From positions 47,556,221 to 47,620,220 of the forward strand of contig CM026400.1 of assembly GCA_014843695.1 (NCBI GenBank): a stretch of DNA of 64,000 nucleotides, given 5' to 3'. Positions within the stretch are counted from its first letter, which is position 1. The number at the start of each line of letters is the position of its first letter. Positions 12,959-24,149 of the stretch are shown here, in pieces. The stretch is from Archivesica marissinica (Eukaryota > Mollusca > Bivalvia > Venerida > Vesicomyidae). Both the position numbers and the translations under genes were made by a program. Below the pieces are notes generated by a model. That model was not told where the DNA came from. It saw only the letters and a list, made by a program, of their open reading frames with translations, and searched no databases.

Positions 12959-15900
12959 CCGTATATTCCCGGACACAGGTCCATCTCGGCCATAAGTCGA
13001 CAGTAAAACCTTGGCTGGAATAAGCTGGATTCTTCCATAAGTTGACAGTAAAACCTTGGCTGGAATAAGCTGGATTCTTCCATAAGTCGACAGTAAAACC
13101 TTGGCTGGAATAAGCTGGATTCTTCCATAAGTCGACAGTAAGACCTTGGCTTGAATAAGCTGAATTATTCCATAAGTCGACAGTAAAACCTTGGCTGGAA
13201 TAAGCTGGATTCTTCCATAAGTCGACCGTAAGACCTTGGCTTGAATAAGCTGGATTCTTCCATAAGTCGACAGTAAGACCTTGGCTTGAATAAGCTGGAT
13301 TCTTCCATAAGTCGACAGTAAAACCTTGGCTGGAATAAGCTGGATTCTTCCATAAGTCGACAGTAAAACCGTGGCTTGAATAAGCTGGATTTTTCCATAA
13401 GTCGACAGTAAAACCGTGGCTTGAATAAGCTGGATTCTTGAATAAGTTGGATTCTTCCATAAGTCGACAGTAAAACCGTGGCTTGAATTAAGCTGGATTC
13501 TTCCATAAGTCGACAGTAAAACCGTGGCTTGAATAAGCTGGATTCTTGAATAAGTTGGATTCTTCCATAAGTCGACAGTAAAACCGTGGCTTGAATAAGC
13601 TGGATTCTTCCATAAGTTAACAGTAAAACCTTGGCTTGAATAAGCTGGATTCTTCCATAAGTCGACAGTAAAACCTTGTCTTGAATAAGCTGGATTCTTC
13701 CATAAGTCGTCATTAAAACCTTGGCTTCAATAAGCTGGATTCTTCCATAAGTCGACAGTAAAACCTTGGCTTCAATAAGCTGGATCCTTCCATAAGTCGA
13801 CAGTAAAACCTTGGCTTGATTAAGCTGGATTCTTCCATAAGTCGACAGTAAAACCTTGGCTTGAATAAGCTGGATTCTTCCATAAGTCGACGGTAAAACC
13901 TTGGCTTGATTAAGCTGGATTCTTCCATAAGTCGACAGTAAAACCTTGGCTTGATTAAGCTGGATTCTTCCATAAGTCGACAGTAAAACCTTGGCTTGAA
14001 TAAGCTGGATTCTTCCATAAGTCGACAGTAAAACCTTGGCTTGAATAAGCTGGATTCTTCATAAGTCGACAGTAAAACCTTGGCTTGAATAAGCTGGATT
14101 CTTCCATAAGTCGACGGTAAAACCTTGGCTTGATTAAGCTGGATTCTTCCATAAGTCGACAGTAAAACCTTGGCTTGAATAAGCTGGATTCTTCCATAAG
14201 TCGACAGTAAAACCTTGGCTTGAATAAGCTGGATTCTTCATAAGTCGACAGTAAAACCTGGCTTGAATAAGCTGGATTCTTCCATAAGTCGACAGTAAAA
14301 CCGTGGCTTGAATAAGTTGGATTCTTCCATAAGTCGACAGTAAAACCGTGGCTTGAATTAAGCTGGATTCTTCCATAAGTCGACAGTAAAACCGTGGCTT
14401 GAATAAGCTGGATTCTTGAATAAGTTGGATTCTTCCATAAGTCGACAGTAAAACTGTGGCTTGAATAAGCTGGATTCTTCCATAAGTTAACAGTAAAACC
14501 TTGGCTTGAATAAGCTGGATTCTTCCATAAGTCGACAGTAAAACCGTGGCTTGAATAAGCTGGATTCTTGAATAAGTTGGATTCTTCCATAAGTCGACAG
14601 TAAAACCGTGGCTTGAATTAAGCTGGATTCTTCCATAAGTCGACAGTAAAACCGTGGCTTGAATAAGCTGGATTCTTGAATAAGTTGGATTCTTCCATAA
14701 GTCGACAGTAAAACTGTGGCTTGAATAAGCTGGATTCTTCCATAAGTTAACAGTAAAACCTTGGCTTGAATAAGCTGGATTCTTCCATAAGTCGACAGTA
14801 AAACCTTGGCTTGAATAAGCTGGATTCTTCCATATGTCGACAGTAAAACCTTGGCTTGAATAAGCTGGATTCTTCCATAAGTCGACAGTAAAACCTTGGC
14901 TTGAATAAGCTGGATTCTTCCATAAGTCGACAGTAAAACCTTGGCTTCAATAAGCTGGATCCTTCCATAAGTCGACAGTAAAACCTTGGCTTGATTAAGC
15001 TGGATTCTTCCATAGGTCGACGGTAAAACCTTGGCTTGATTAAGCTGGATTCTTCCATAAGTCGACAGTAAAACCTTGGCTTGATTAAGCTGGATTCTTC
15101 CATAAGTCGACAGTAAAACCTTGGCTTGAATAAGCTGGATTCTTCCATAGGTCGACGGTAAAACCTTGGCTTGATTAAGCTGGATTCTTCATAAGTCGAC
15201 AGTAAAACCTTGGCTTGAATAAGCTGGATTCTTCCATAAGTCGACAGTAAAACCTTGGCTTGAATAAGCTGGATTCTTCCATAAGTCAACAGTAAAACCT
15301 TGGCTTGAATAAGCTGGATTCTTCCATAAGTCGACAGTAAAACCGTGGCTTGAATAAGCTGGATTCTTCCATAAGTCGACAGTAAAACCGTGGCTTGAAT
15401 AAGCTGGATTCTTCATAAGTCGACAGTAAAACCGTGGCTTGAATAAGCTGGATTCTTCCATAAGTCGACAGTAAAACCTTTGCTTGAATAAGCTGGATTC
15501 TTCCATAAGTTAACAGTAAAACCTTGGCTTGAATAAGCTGGATTCTTCCATAAGTCGACAGTAAAACCTTGGCTTGAATAAGCTGGATTCTTCCATAAGT
15601 CAACAGTAAAACCTTGGCTTGAATAAGCTGGATTCTTCCATAAGTCGACAGTAAAACCGTGGCTTGAATAAGCTGGATTCTTCCATAAGTCAACAGTAAA
15701 ACCGTGGCTTGAATAAGCTGGATTCTTCATAAATCGACAGTAAAACCGTGGCTTGAATAAGCTGGATTCTTCCATAAGTCGACAGTAAAGCCTTGGCTTG
15801 AATAAGCTGGATTCTTCCATAAGTTAACAGTAAAACCTTGGCTTGAATAAGCTGGATTCTTCCATAAGTCGACAGTAAAACCTTTGCTTGAATAAGCTGG

Positions 15901-16100
15901 ATTCTTCCATAAGTCGACAGTAAAACCGTGGCTTGAATAAGCTGGATTCTTCCATAAGTCGACAGTAAAACCTTGGCTTGAATAAGCTGGATTCTTCCAT
16001 AAGTCGACAGTAAAACCGTGGCTTGAATAAGCTGGATTCTTCCATAAGTCAACAGTAAAACCTTGGCTTGAATAAGCTGGATCCTTCCAGAAGTCGAGGG
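12959..16100. repeat. 45-bp minisatellite (~69 copies) grown inside a TA-target MITE
   Basis: The unit begins CCATAAGTCGACAGTAAAAC and is 45 bp. The array runs from 12990 to about 16092 with single-base variants and recurrent 15-bp partial duplications (GAATAAGCTGGATTCTTGAA contexts at 13430, 13545, 14405, 14565 and 14675) that suggest a higher-order block of roughly 250-300 bp. The left edge, TA then CCGTATATTCCCGG at 12957-12972, matches the terminus of the MITE at 54366-54862. That MITE carries the same AAGTCGA segments without the array. The sequence after the array (near 16165-16185) also resembles the MITE interior. Long minus-strand frames here are repeat artefacts. Confidence 0.95.
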
Positions 16101-16269
16101 TACTTTGTGGACTTACGACATTTGTTATGACAATGGTTTTTCTCCTTTTTGAATGAAACTTACTCAATTTGAGATATCTGGTTGACTTTCTTTCCACCTG
16201 TTTCTATTGTCTAGGATGTAAATAATTAACCAAACCAGTTATATATTAAAATTGTAAAAATAAATCGGT

Positions 16270-16551
16270 GCTCATTCTAGATCAGATTTTTTGGGTGAAT
16301 TGGAAAGCGCACGATTGCGTCCTTATATGGGGTTCTTTAATAAATTTCTGCAAAATATGTTTAAAATGCACAGTATGGCATTGAATACAAAACTTAAGTA
16401 GGAGTGCTTTGTAATGTCTTACTGGACAAAATGTTGTATAAAAAATGTTTTTTTGGCTTTTTATTTTTAGGGAAGAAGGGGGACTGCATTAGGGGACGAA
16501 ATCAGGGTCCCTAGGGTGACTATTTCGCCCAGGTCGCCCTCTAGAATGAGC
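16270..16551. mobile_element. Small MITE with GCTCATTCTAGA inverted termini
   Basis: GCTCATTCTAGA at 16270-16281 is inverted at 16540-16551. The interior includes TAGGG and CGCCC phrases and a T-rich tract. A related short copy with TCATTCTAG ... CTAGAATG termini lies at about 37899-37994. The element is non-coding. Confidence 0.6.
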
Positions 16552-16719
16552 CCTGATAATAGTTCCAAGAAATAAAATTTTATTTTTGTTTATTCACCAT
16601 ACATTATACGGTTCAGATAGTAACTACGTTGCAGCATGTACAGGTACGGTAATGGCATCAGACAGACAAAAGAATCTCTCTACAATATTTAATTAATTTC
16701 AGGTATATTTGGCTGAAAT

Positions 16720-16785
16720 ATGGCAGAAAGACCAGAGGACCTGAACCTTCCAACAGCGGTGATTACCCGGATCATCAAGGATGCT
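16720..16785 (+). CDS. POLE3: POLE3 coding exon 1
   Basis: Codes the first 22 residues and ends after GCT (Ala) at a GTAAGT donor (16786), phase 0. Upstream TTAATTTCAG at 16693-16702 could be an acceptor for a 5' UTR exon. Confidence 0.96.
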
Positions 16786-19700
16786 GTAAGTAGCCCCAAT
16801 ACGCTAGCACTTCCTGTACACTGTGCACATTTTGTGGGTCCCATGGAGGATGTCCCCTGCCCACCCCATCCCCCAATTCCAAAGAGGGTCATTTCAAAAG
16901 TGGAATGAAACAGTGATGCAGTTGTCGATTGGAACATTTAAATATTTGTGAACGTATACGTCCAGAGCCTTCATGTGAGGAAGCTATCCATCTGGCTTGT
17001 GGATGGTCGATGGTTCTATCTGGGTGCTCACTGGTACCTGAACTACTGTTTGGAGAGGCAGCTCACTGATACCTGAACTACTGTTTGGAGTGGCAGCTCA
17101 CTGGTACCTGAACTACTGTTTGGAGTGGCAGCTCACTGGTACCTGAACTACTGTTTGGAGTGGCAGCTCACTGGTACCTGAACTACTGTTGGGAGTGGCA
17201 GCTCACTGGTACCTGAACTACTGTTTGGAGTGGCAGCTCACTGGTACCTGAACTACTGTGGAGTGGCAGCTCACTGGTACCTGAACTACTGTGGAGTGGC
17301 AGCTCACTGGTACATGAACTACTGTGGAGTGGCAGCTCACTGGTACATGAACTACTGTTCCGAGTGGCAGCTCACTGGTACCTGAACTACTGTGGAGTGG
17401 CAGCTCACTGGTACCTGAACTACTGTGGAGTGGCAGCTCACTGGTACCTGAACTACTGTTCCGAGTGGCAGCTCACTGGTACCTGAACTACTGTGGAGTG
17501 GCAGCTCACTGGTACCTGAACTACTGTTCCGAGTGGCAGCTCACTGGTACCTGAACTACTGTTCCGAGTGGCAGCTCACTGGTACCTGAACTACTGTTCC
17601 GAGTGGCAGCTCACTGGTACCTGAACTACTGTTCGGAGTGGCAGCTCACTGGTACCTGAACTACTGTTTGGAGTGGCAGCTCACTGGTACCTGAACTACT
17701 GTTCGGAGTGGCAGCTCACTGGTACCTGAACTACTGTTTGGAGTGGCAGCTCACTGGTACCTGAACTACTGTTCGGAGTGGCAGCTCACTGGTACCTGAA
17801 CTACTGTTCGGAGAGGCAGCGCACTGGTACCTGAACTACTGTTTGGAGAGGCAATTGAAGTCTCCACAAATATCTGGAGAGTTGCCATAATTGACTGTGG
17901 CTGTTTGTCCGACTAATCTTTTGCCTGCCAAGTAAATAAACCCCATTTACAAACAACATAGATCCAGATCAGTAATGCTGGGTCTGATCAGGATCTATGT
18001 TTGCTATACAGCCAAGTGCTTTAGCTTCACTATCCGAATAGCTTAGAGTCTGATCAGACGGAACGCACATAATGTTACGTCTGATCTGGCTCTATGCTGT
18101 TTGCAAAAGTGATTTTATCTGCCACTAGCATACAATGGGTAACAACAACCCCCCCCCAAACAAACGCCCAAACTTTGGGGATTTTATGATTTTATTTACT
18201 CGGCACGCACGATATTGATTAAATTATCTTAAAATGTTAACCTACCGCAACATCTGGTAAGAAAACATCAGTAAAAACAAAGGATTCCAACTAAATCGCC
18301 AATTTACATTTCGGGATAAATCTTACTTTATCTGTCAAGGGAGGTAATAGAAAAACAAGTAATGTTTCTCGTTCTGCAGTCATTTGTCTTAATTTATTTT
18401 TATCTGCAATAAATTTCAGATCCCAGATGGTGTTATGGTGTCGAAAGAGGCTCGAATGGCCATTTCTAAAGCAGCGAGTGTTTTTGTCTTGTATGCCACA
18501 TCCTGGTAAGGAAATAGATCACTAATACACTCAACATTGAGCTGATTCAATGCTGTGTCTGCCTTGTAATCGAAGGGTTGCAGGTTTGAGCTCCTGACAG
18601 AACCACGGTGGTGGCGTCATTGGGCAACATTCTTAAATCCACATCGACTCTTTTCTCAGGAATGAAAACGTGATTCACAATCGATAAATCTGTTTAATGA
18701 GCTTGCAATATGCATTCTGGCTAGGATTTCCGAAATATTTTATGCGTCAAAAATATCTGATTATTTCTCAAATGTCTATTTCTCAAAAACGTCGTAAGTT
18801 ATAGATTTGCAACGTTACCGTTATACATATACAATGTACATTTCAACACAAACAGCAAGTGCCACCCCGAGTGGCCTTGAATTTGGCAATTTGTTGGAAA
18901 GCAAAAAGTATTTTCGGAAAAAGCACTTGATATAAACTTTATTTTTACAATTATTGCGAAACAAGCTTAAACATCTTGCATTAATCTTCTCACTCTCGTG
19001 TTGGCGTGGATGAAAGCATATAATTATGTCGTCATTCTTAGTGAATCGTACATGTTAAGACAACCCTAGGGTGGTGGCCTTGTTCTTATAAGGGCAACAC
19101 GACATTCTTTAATGTGCAACATAAACACGGATTGACTAGACTCTTCGTGTAATGTGCAACATAAACACGGATTGACTAGATTCTTCATGTAATGTGCAAC
19201 ATAAACACGGATTGACTAGATTCTTCATGTAATGTGCAACATAAACACGGATTGACTAGATTCTTCATGTAATGTGCAACATAACCACGGATTGACTAGA
19301 TTCTTCATGTAATGTGCAACATAAACACGGGTTGACTAGATTCTTCATGTAATGTGCAACATAAACACGGATTGACTAGATTCTTTATGTAATGTGCAAC
19401 ATAAACACGGGTTGACTAGATTCTTCATGTAATGTGCAACATAAACACGGATTGACTAAATTCTTCGTGTAATGTACAACATAAACACGGATTGACTAGA
19501 TTCTTCATGCAATGTGCAACATAAACATGGATTGACTAGATTCTTCATTTAATGTGCAACATAAACACGGATTGACTAGATTCTTCATGTAATGTGCAAC
19601 ATAAACACGGATCGACTAGATTCTTCATGTAATGTGCAACATAAACACGGATCGACTAGATTCTTCATGTAATGTGCAACATAAACACGGATCGACTAGA

Positions 19701-22700
19701 TTCTTCATGTAATGTTTTAACGTAATCGCACCGGTCCTTTTCTATAAAATATAGATTTTTAAAGCATTACTTCTGCAACTGCCATTTTTGTCTACATTTT
19801 TACATTGTTGTTGCAATCGACTAAAGTCAATATATTATACATGTATAATGATATTGTTACTATGCATAATGTTGTCCCAATATACTGAACCAGTGGATAT
19901 AACCTGCAGTGTGCTTGACGGGTGGATGTAGACCGCTTGACCGGTGGATGTAGGCTGCTTGACCGGTGGATGTAGCCTGCAGTGTACATGTACTTGACCG
20001 GTTGATGTAGCCTGAACTGTCCTGTAAGGCCTCGCGTGGGTGAACACTTTTCCAGCAAGACGATTTTGGTTTGGTCTATATTAATGTTGCAACATGAAAT
20101 AATTCCAGAGTATTGACTTTCATCTGCACTTGTTTAATATGACATTGAAGTAAAATATCAGATTCGAGTTCCTATTGACTAAATATATAGACTTGCGATG
20201 AGGTATTGTGAAGTCCGCCTCCGTGGTCGAGTGGGTAAGGTCGCTGACTTGTATACCACTGTAACCTATCATCACTGATGGTCACGGGTTCGAGCCCCGC
20301 TCAGGCCGTGTCTCATTTATATGAAAAAGTTGGCAGTTTCTTACGGAGGTTGGTGCACCCAAGTACTGGTTAACCGCTGGAGCCTGCCCAGGAAAGGTGT
20401 TAGGTAAACTGCCCACCGGCGACATAGCCCGAAATATAATATATACGGTATTGTGAAAGATTTGTCATACATTATAAGATACATTTTCTGTATTACAAGG
20501 TTATGCACCATATTTCTATTTATAGGATAACGGTGACATTTTTTAATGATCCATGTGTGTTTTAAAATGTCATATTGGTGGGAGTGGTTATGAGTCTGTT
20601 ACTTAAAATCAGTATCCCTCGCCGCTGTAGGTTGGAATCCCACCAGTGGTGTCTAATTATTTCATGCGTGAAATCTATCCAGTTGGCCTGAGAATGGTCG
20701 ATGGTTCTACCAGGGTGGACTTCCATGCCTGAAATGCTGCTCTGAGGCGCACCCAGGATCTTCCGCCACCAATAAAGAGCTGGAGTCTCCATATGGCCCA
20801 ACTGTTTGTTGGGTAATGTAAACTCCCGACCTAACAAACAAAAACATATTTGTTTATTTATTTTATTTTATCATCACTACTGGTTGCCCATCTGAGCGAC
20901 GGTCAGTTTACCTAACACCTTTCCAGCGGGGCTCGAACTCTGGACCTTTCGCACCTGAAGCGAACGCGCATCCACTGCGCTATCACGACTTCCACTAAAA
21001 CATATTGGTGGTAATCTTCTGATTTTATATCTCGGCATTCTGATTTTATATCTCGGCATTCAACACCATATTTATGGCTTATAAGCTTAAAACTATGATT
21101 TGTGACCATCCATCATTCATTCATTGATTTGTGAGCATCCATCATTCATTCATTGATTTGTGACCATCCATCATTCATTCATTGATTTGTGACCATCCAT
21201 CATTCATTCATTGATTTGTGACCATCCATCATTCATTCATTGATTTGTGACCATCCATCATTCATTCATTGATTTGTGACCATCCATCATTCATTCATTG
21301 ATTTGTGACCATCCATCATTCATTCATTGATTTGTGACCATCCATCATTCATTAATACATTGGTGGTTTTGTTTCAGTTCTAATAATTTTGCGTTGAAGG
21401 CCAAGAGAAAGACGATCACAGCCAGGGATGTGCTGGATGCCCTTGAAGACATGGAGTTTGACCAGTTTGTCGACCCACTCAAGGAATGCTTAGAAGGTAA
21501 GCCTGGCCTGGAATACGGTCGTTTGTTGACCCTCTAAAGGAGTGCCTGGATGGTTAGCCGGGTCCTAGAGTTGCCATTTTAGTTCCCCGAGAAAAGTAGG
21601 TCAGTTGAAGGGAATTGTTCTAGTCGCCAGCAACTCTTAATAACCCAATTTTGTTCAAATTCGACATTGTTGTGAAGTCTCGTTTCCTTTTTAATACCGA
21701 ACCATTTCCATGAATAACTAGGTCCTGTTAAAAACAAAATCCTTGTATCTCTGATGTTTTGTTATCTCTGGTGACCCAATCCAGCCGTCGCCCATCGGAC
21801 CAGCGTTTGCCTGAAATGCTGTTCTAGGGGTACCAAGGGTCTTCCTGTGCTAATAACAGCTGTAGTCGCGTGTGACCTAAGGTATTGGTGCGACTCGACA
21901 CCACAAACTATCGTTAATCAAATCTATTTTTAGTGATCGCCTGATCACCCTCGCCATCTTTTGTATGGACATGTCGATCCTTCACTGTCCAGCTCTCTTG
22001 TATGTTGTTGTAAATGCATTAGTTCTAACCTGGTGTCCTCCCTTGTCCGAAATAATGCAAGGTGTCGGATACTGGTAATTCTGCATGCTGGGTATAAAAA
22101 AGCAGCTATACATTTATTTCCCTTTGTTGTAATACGCCATTTGAGTCTTTGAAACAATGAGTATAAGACGCAGCAGACTTTTGGATACTATTTGAGGGGG
22201 AAAATAGTGCGTCTTATATACCGGGTATAGAAGATTATGGTAAATAGTTCAAATCATTGTAGCAGACGACAATTATTTAATGTGTTTTGTTTCTTTGGAA
22301 ATATGTCGTGGAATTTCATTAGAATTGTCATTACGACATAATTCGGATGAAATTCCATGACCTATTTGACAGTTATTTTCACTGTTAGCGTGCAGAGTTA
22401 ACGGTACATGATGTCTACCTCATCCACTTACAGCTGGAAATTCCCTATATGACCTTTACAGTAGTGTACCTCTAAATCCAAAAACGAACAATATACACTG
22501 CTCAAAACAATTAAAGGATCACTTTTTATAATGACTCTACAGTAATCATTTTGGTATCGACATATATATTGTCCATTAATATGCGCTAATACATGTCTCT
22601 TATGAATACGCACGGGTAAATCAAGCGGTTTGCTAGTCAAGAAGCTCGTGCAAATTGTGATTGAAATCAATACCCCTATAAATTGGCCTGATTTGTGATA

Positions 22701-24149
22701 TGGGAGTCAATTGCCATCTTTCGTTATAGTGATGAGTATGAACTCTTTTTGGCTTTTATTGGGACTTTATGTGCTTATTTACACGTGCGTCACTTAAATC
22801 CACCCGGGGTCGCCAGGGCGGTGCAAATGATACAGGATGGACACTTGCAGCGCAATGTTGCTAGAACACTAGACGTCTCGCAGAGCGTGATTGCACGTTT
22901 GTGGGCGTGGTACCAGGAGACGGGACAGTACACCAGACGTCCTGGTCAAGGTCGTTCACGATGCACAACCAATGCCAATGACCGCTATATACGGTTAATG
23001 GCCTTAAGAAACCGTCGTGGTACTGCAACGCGGCTCCAGATACAGTTCCAGCTGACCACCGGGCAACGAGTATCCACCCAAACCATCCGTAATAGATTCC
23101 ACAATGACACCATGAATGCTAGACGCCCAGCAACCGGCCCTGTTTTGACACGTGCGCATCGCATTCGGAGACGCGAATTTGCTGAGGACCACCTTAACTG
23201 GGGACTTCGAGATTGGGAGCCTGTGTTGTTCACTGAAACTGCTTTAAGGTATAGGGATGACATTCTAGCACCGATCGTAAGGCCATTCGCTGGAGCTATC
23301 GGTGTTGACTTCATTTTAATGCAAGACAATGCCCGTCCACACACTGCTAGGATAGCCATGGACTACCTTAATCAGGAGTGTATTGAAGTAATGGATTGGC
23401 CGGCGCGTTCACCCGACCTAAATCCTATAGAACATGTGTGGGACTACATTTATAGACGGATTTCGGAGCGCGACAATCGACCACTTACTCTACCGGACCT
23501 CATACAGGCGCTCATTCTGGAATGGAATGGCCTACCCCAGCAGGTGATAGCCACCTTAATCAGGAGTGTGTCTAGGCGTTGCCGTGAGTGTTACAATAGA
23601 CGAGGGGGGCATACTCATTATTAGCAGACATTATTTCAAACAGTTCTCTGGTCTTAAACACAGTTTTCCTCATTATGTTAGCATTATGCCATTGTTAAGA
23701 AAATTGATACTTTCTGATTAAGCCAGAGTTTCTACGGTCAGTTACGTTGTTGCTTGTTTTCCTGTTACTGCTTCGTCATGTAAATGTTGCGAATACATGC
23801 ATATAAAACCCGTTTCTAATTATTATTCCATATGGTCCATTTAATTCCAAATATGTGTTTGATACTTTAATTGTTTTGAGCAGTGTATCGTTCCTCAATT
23901 TCAGCATTCAAGAAGAATCTGCAAGGCAAGAAAGACCAGAAGAAGAAAGAGAAAGAATCTGTCAGCCAGTTGGGTGGAGTGGAAGCTGAAGATGAAGGTG
24001 TGGTCGTTTTGGAGGATGATTCTACTAGTGAAGAGAACATGGAAGGTGGTACTTCTGAAGATGGAGTCGAACCTTCTGTCGTCAGTCCCGGGACTGTGAA
24101 TGGAGGAGAGGGGGAAATTGTAGAGATCTCGGATACAAGTGATGAATGA
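16720..24149 (+). CDS. POLE3: POLE3, DNA polymerase epsilon subunit 3 / CHRAC17 (4 exons)
   Basis: POLE3 is a histone-fold protein that pairs with POLE4 in the DNA polymerase epsilon holoenzyme and with CHRAC15 in the CHRAC chromatin-remodelling complex, acting in the nucleus. Coding exons 16720-16785, 18420-18505, 21378-21496 and 23905-24149 total 516 nt (171 residues plus stop). All junctions are GT-AG with matching phases. The protein opens [20 protein letters not shown], nearly identical to the vertebrate start. The histone fold covers roughly residues 8-90. [13 protein letters not shown] basic stretch and an acidic Ser/Glu/Asp-rich tail ending SDTSDE follow, as in the family. The start is fixed by conservation; an AG at 16701-16702 may end a 5' UTR intron. 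Introns are loaded with SINEs, minisatellites and a Tc1-like transposon. Reading frame and conserved residues are intact, so the gene is probably functional. Confidence 0.97.
16975..17905 (+). repeat. 35/32-bp minisatellite expanded inside a SINE (POLE3 intron 1)
   Basis: From about 17023 to 17860 the unit GGCAGCTCACTGGTACCTGA plus ACTACTGTTTGGAGT repeats about 25 times, with 32-bp variants lacking three bases (ACTGTGGAG). The flanks at 16975-17020 (GATGGTCGATGGTTCTA) and 17855-17880 (GAAGTCTCCA) match the two sides of the SINE copy at 20565-20850. There, one related segment (CCATGCCTGAAATGCTGCTC) occupies the place of the array. Confidence 0.9.
17949..18112. mobile_element. Small inverted-repeat element (GATCCAGATCAG family)
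   Basis: ACAAACAACATAGATCCAGA near 17950 is an imperfect inverse of TCTGGCTCTATGCTGTTTGC near 18088-18108. Internal TCTGATCAGGATC phrases form further palindromes. A related diverged piece lies at 62571-62670. It is non-coding, probably a MITE in POLE3 intron 1. Confidence 0.5.
18420..18505 (+). CDS. POLE3: POLE3 coding exon 2
   Basis: Follows AAATTTCAG (acceptor AG at 18418-18419). Codes [20 protein letters not shown] and continues FVLYATS, the second and third helices of the histone fold. It ends in a split Cys codon (TG|T) at a GTAAGG donor. Confidence 0.97.
18550..18725 (+). repeat. Probable decayed SINE in POLE3 intron 2
   Basis: GGGTTGCAGGTTTGAGCTCC resembles a tRNA B box. GACAGAACCACGGTGGTGGC and a downstream TCAGGAATGA phrase resemble the internal segments of the SINEs at 63060-63285. 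It is strongly diverged. Confidence 0.4.
19110..19715 (+). repeat. 40-bp minisatellite (~15 copies) in POLE3 intron 2
   Basis: Unit AATGTGCAACATAAACACGG + ATTGACTAGATTCTTCATGT, exactly 40 bp. Copies differ by one or two bases. The last three share an A-T-C to A-T-C-G change (ATCGACTAGA), indicating recent local duplication. There are no variable spacers. Confidence 0.96.
20213..20443 (+). repeat. tRNA-derived SINE, family 1 (CCTCCGTGGTCGAGTGG head)
   Basis: A-box-like TGGTCGAGTGGGTAAGG and B-box GGGTTCGAGCCCC are spaced as in tRNA-derived SINEs. They are followed by a body with GGCAGTTTCTTACGGAGGTT and CCTGCCCAGGAAAGGTGTTA. Minus-strand copies occur at 56160-56425 and 61455-62008. It lies in POLE3 intron 2 in sense orientation. 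Confidence 0.85.
20565..20850 (+). repeat. SINE, family 2 (GGTTGGAATCCC B box)
   Basis: CTGTAGGTTGGAATCCCACC is B-box-like. The body shares GAATGGTCGATGGTTCTACC with the flank of the intron 1 minisatellite. A further fragment with GCCTGAAATGCTGTTCTAGG lies at 21805-21880. Confidence 0.7.
20870..20997 (-). repeat. tRNA-derived SINE, family 3, head only
   Basis: On the minus strand, GTGATAGCGCAGTGGATGCG (A box), CAGGTGCGAAAGGTCC and GTTCGAGCCCCGCTGG (B box) match the plus-strand copy at 63470-63700 and the minus copy at 54833-54715. Confidence 0.8.
21095..21350 (+). repeat. 29-bp minisatellite (~9 copies) in POLE3 intron 2
   Basis: Unit GATTTGTGACCATCCATCAT + TCATTCATT (29 bp, measured between GATTT starts at 21126 and 21155). 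It ends about 28 bp before exon 3, so the array abuts the splice acceptor region. Confidence 0.95.
21378..21496 (+). CDS. POLE3: POLE3 coding exon 3
   Basis: Follows TTGTTTCAG and completes the split Cys. Codes [20 protein letters not shown] and on to VDPLKECLE, the last histone-fold helices. It ends with one base of a split Ala codon before GTAAGC (21497). Confidence 0.97.
22496..23885 (+). mobile_element. Tc1-like DNA transposon, 1,390 bp, TA target duplication
   Basis: The termini CACTGCTCAAAACAATTA at 22496 and its inverse ending at 23885 are identical for about 20 bp. TA flanks both sides (22494-22495 and 23886-23887), the expected Tc1/mariner target duplication. One transposase frame lies inside. 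The near-perfect termini and open frame suggest recent insertion into POLE3 intron 3. Confidence 0.96.
22695..23624 (+). CDS. Tc1-like transposase with in-frame loss of first catalytic Asp
   Basis: Would cut and paste the element via a DDE catalytic domain. Residues ~38-100 hold a paired-like helix-turn-helix ([18 protein letters not shown]). The later core shows [11 protein letters not shown] with the second Asp and [15 protein letters not shown] with the third acidic residue. The expected FTDES block is interrupted: the frame reads VLFTE then directly [17 protein letters not shown], which in relatives lies about 50-60 residues further on. An in-frame internal deletion near 23235 therefore removed the first catalytic Asp and the following sheet. 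The 309-codon frame is open but the product should be inactive. The true start may be downstream of the first Met, near the MIQDG segment. Confidence 0.93.
   Translation: MIWESIAIFRYSDEYELFLAFIGTLCAYLHVRHLNPPGVARAVQMIQDGHLQRNVARTLDVSQSVIARLWAWYQETGQYTRRPGQGRSRCTTNANDRYIRLMALRNRRGTATRLQIQFQLTTGQRVSTQTIRNRFHNDTMNARRPATGPVLTRAHRIRRREFAEDHLNWGLRDWEPVLFTETALRYRDDILAPIVRPFAGAIGVDFILMQDNARPHTARIAMDYLNQECIEVMDWPARSPDLNPIEHVWDYIYRRISERDNRPLTLPDLIQALILEWNGLPQQVIATLIRSVSRRCRECYNRRGGHTHY
23905..24149 (+). CDS. POLE3: POLE3 coding exon 4 (terminal)
   Basis: Follows CTCAATTTCAG. Codes [18 protein letters not shown] then an acidic, Ser-rich tail ending EISDTSDE and a TGA at 24147-24149. The transposon right end lies only 19 bp upstream of this exon, leaving a short pyrimidine tract CGTTCCTCAATTTCAG. 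Confidence 0.97.

Noticed and set aside
12948..16197. Multiple minus-strand frames of 100-211 codons
   Set aside because: They are translations of the 45-bp array (45 is a multiple of three) and have no unique flanking domain.
19110..19715. Regular 40-bp repeats resembling a CRISPR array
   Set aside because: Units are contiguous with no unique spacers, and the context is a eukaryotic intron.
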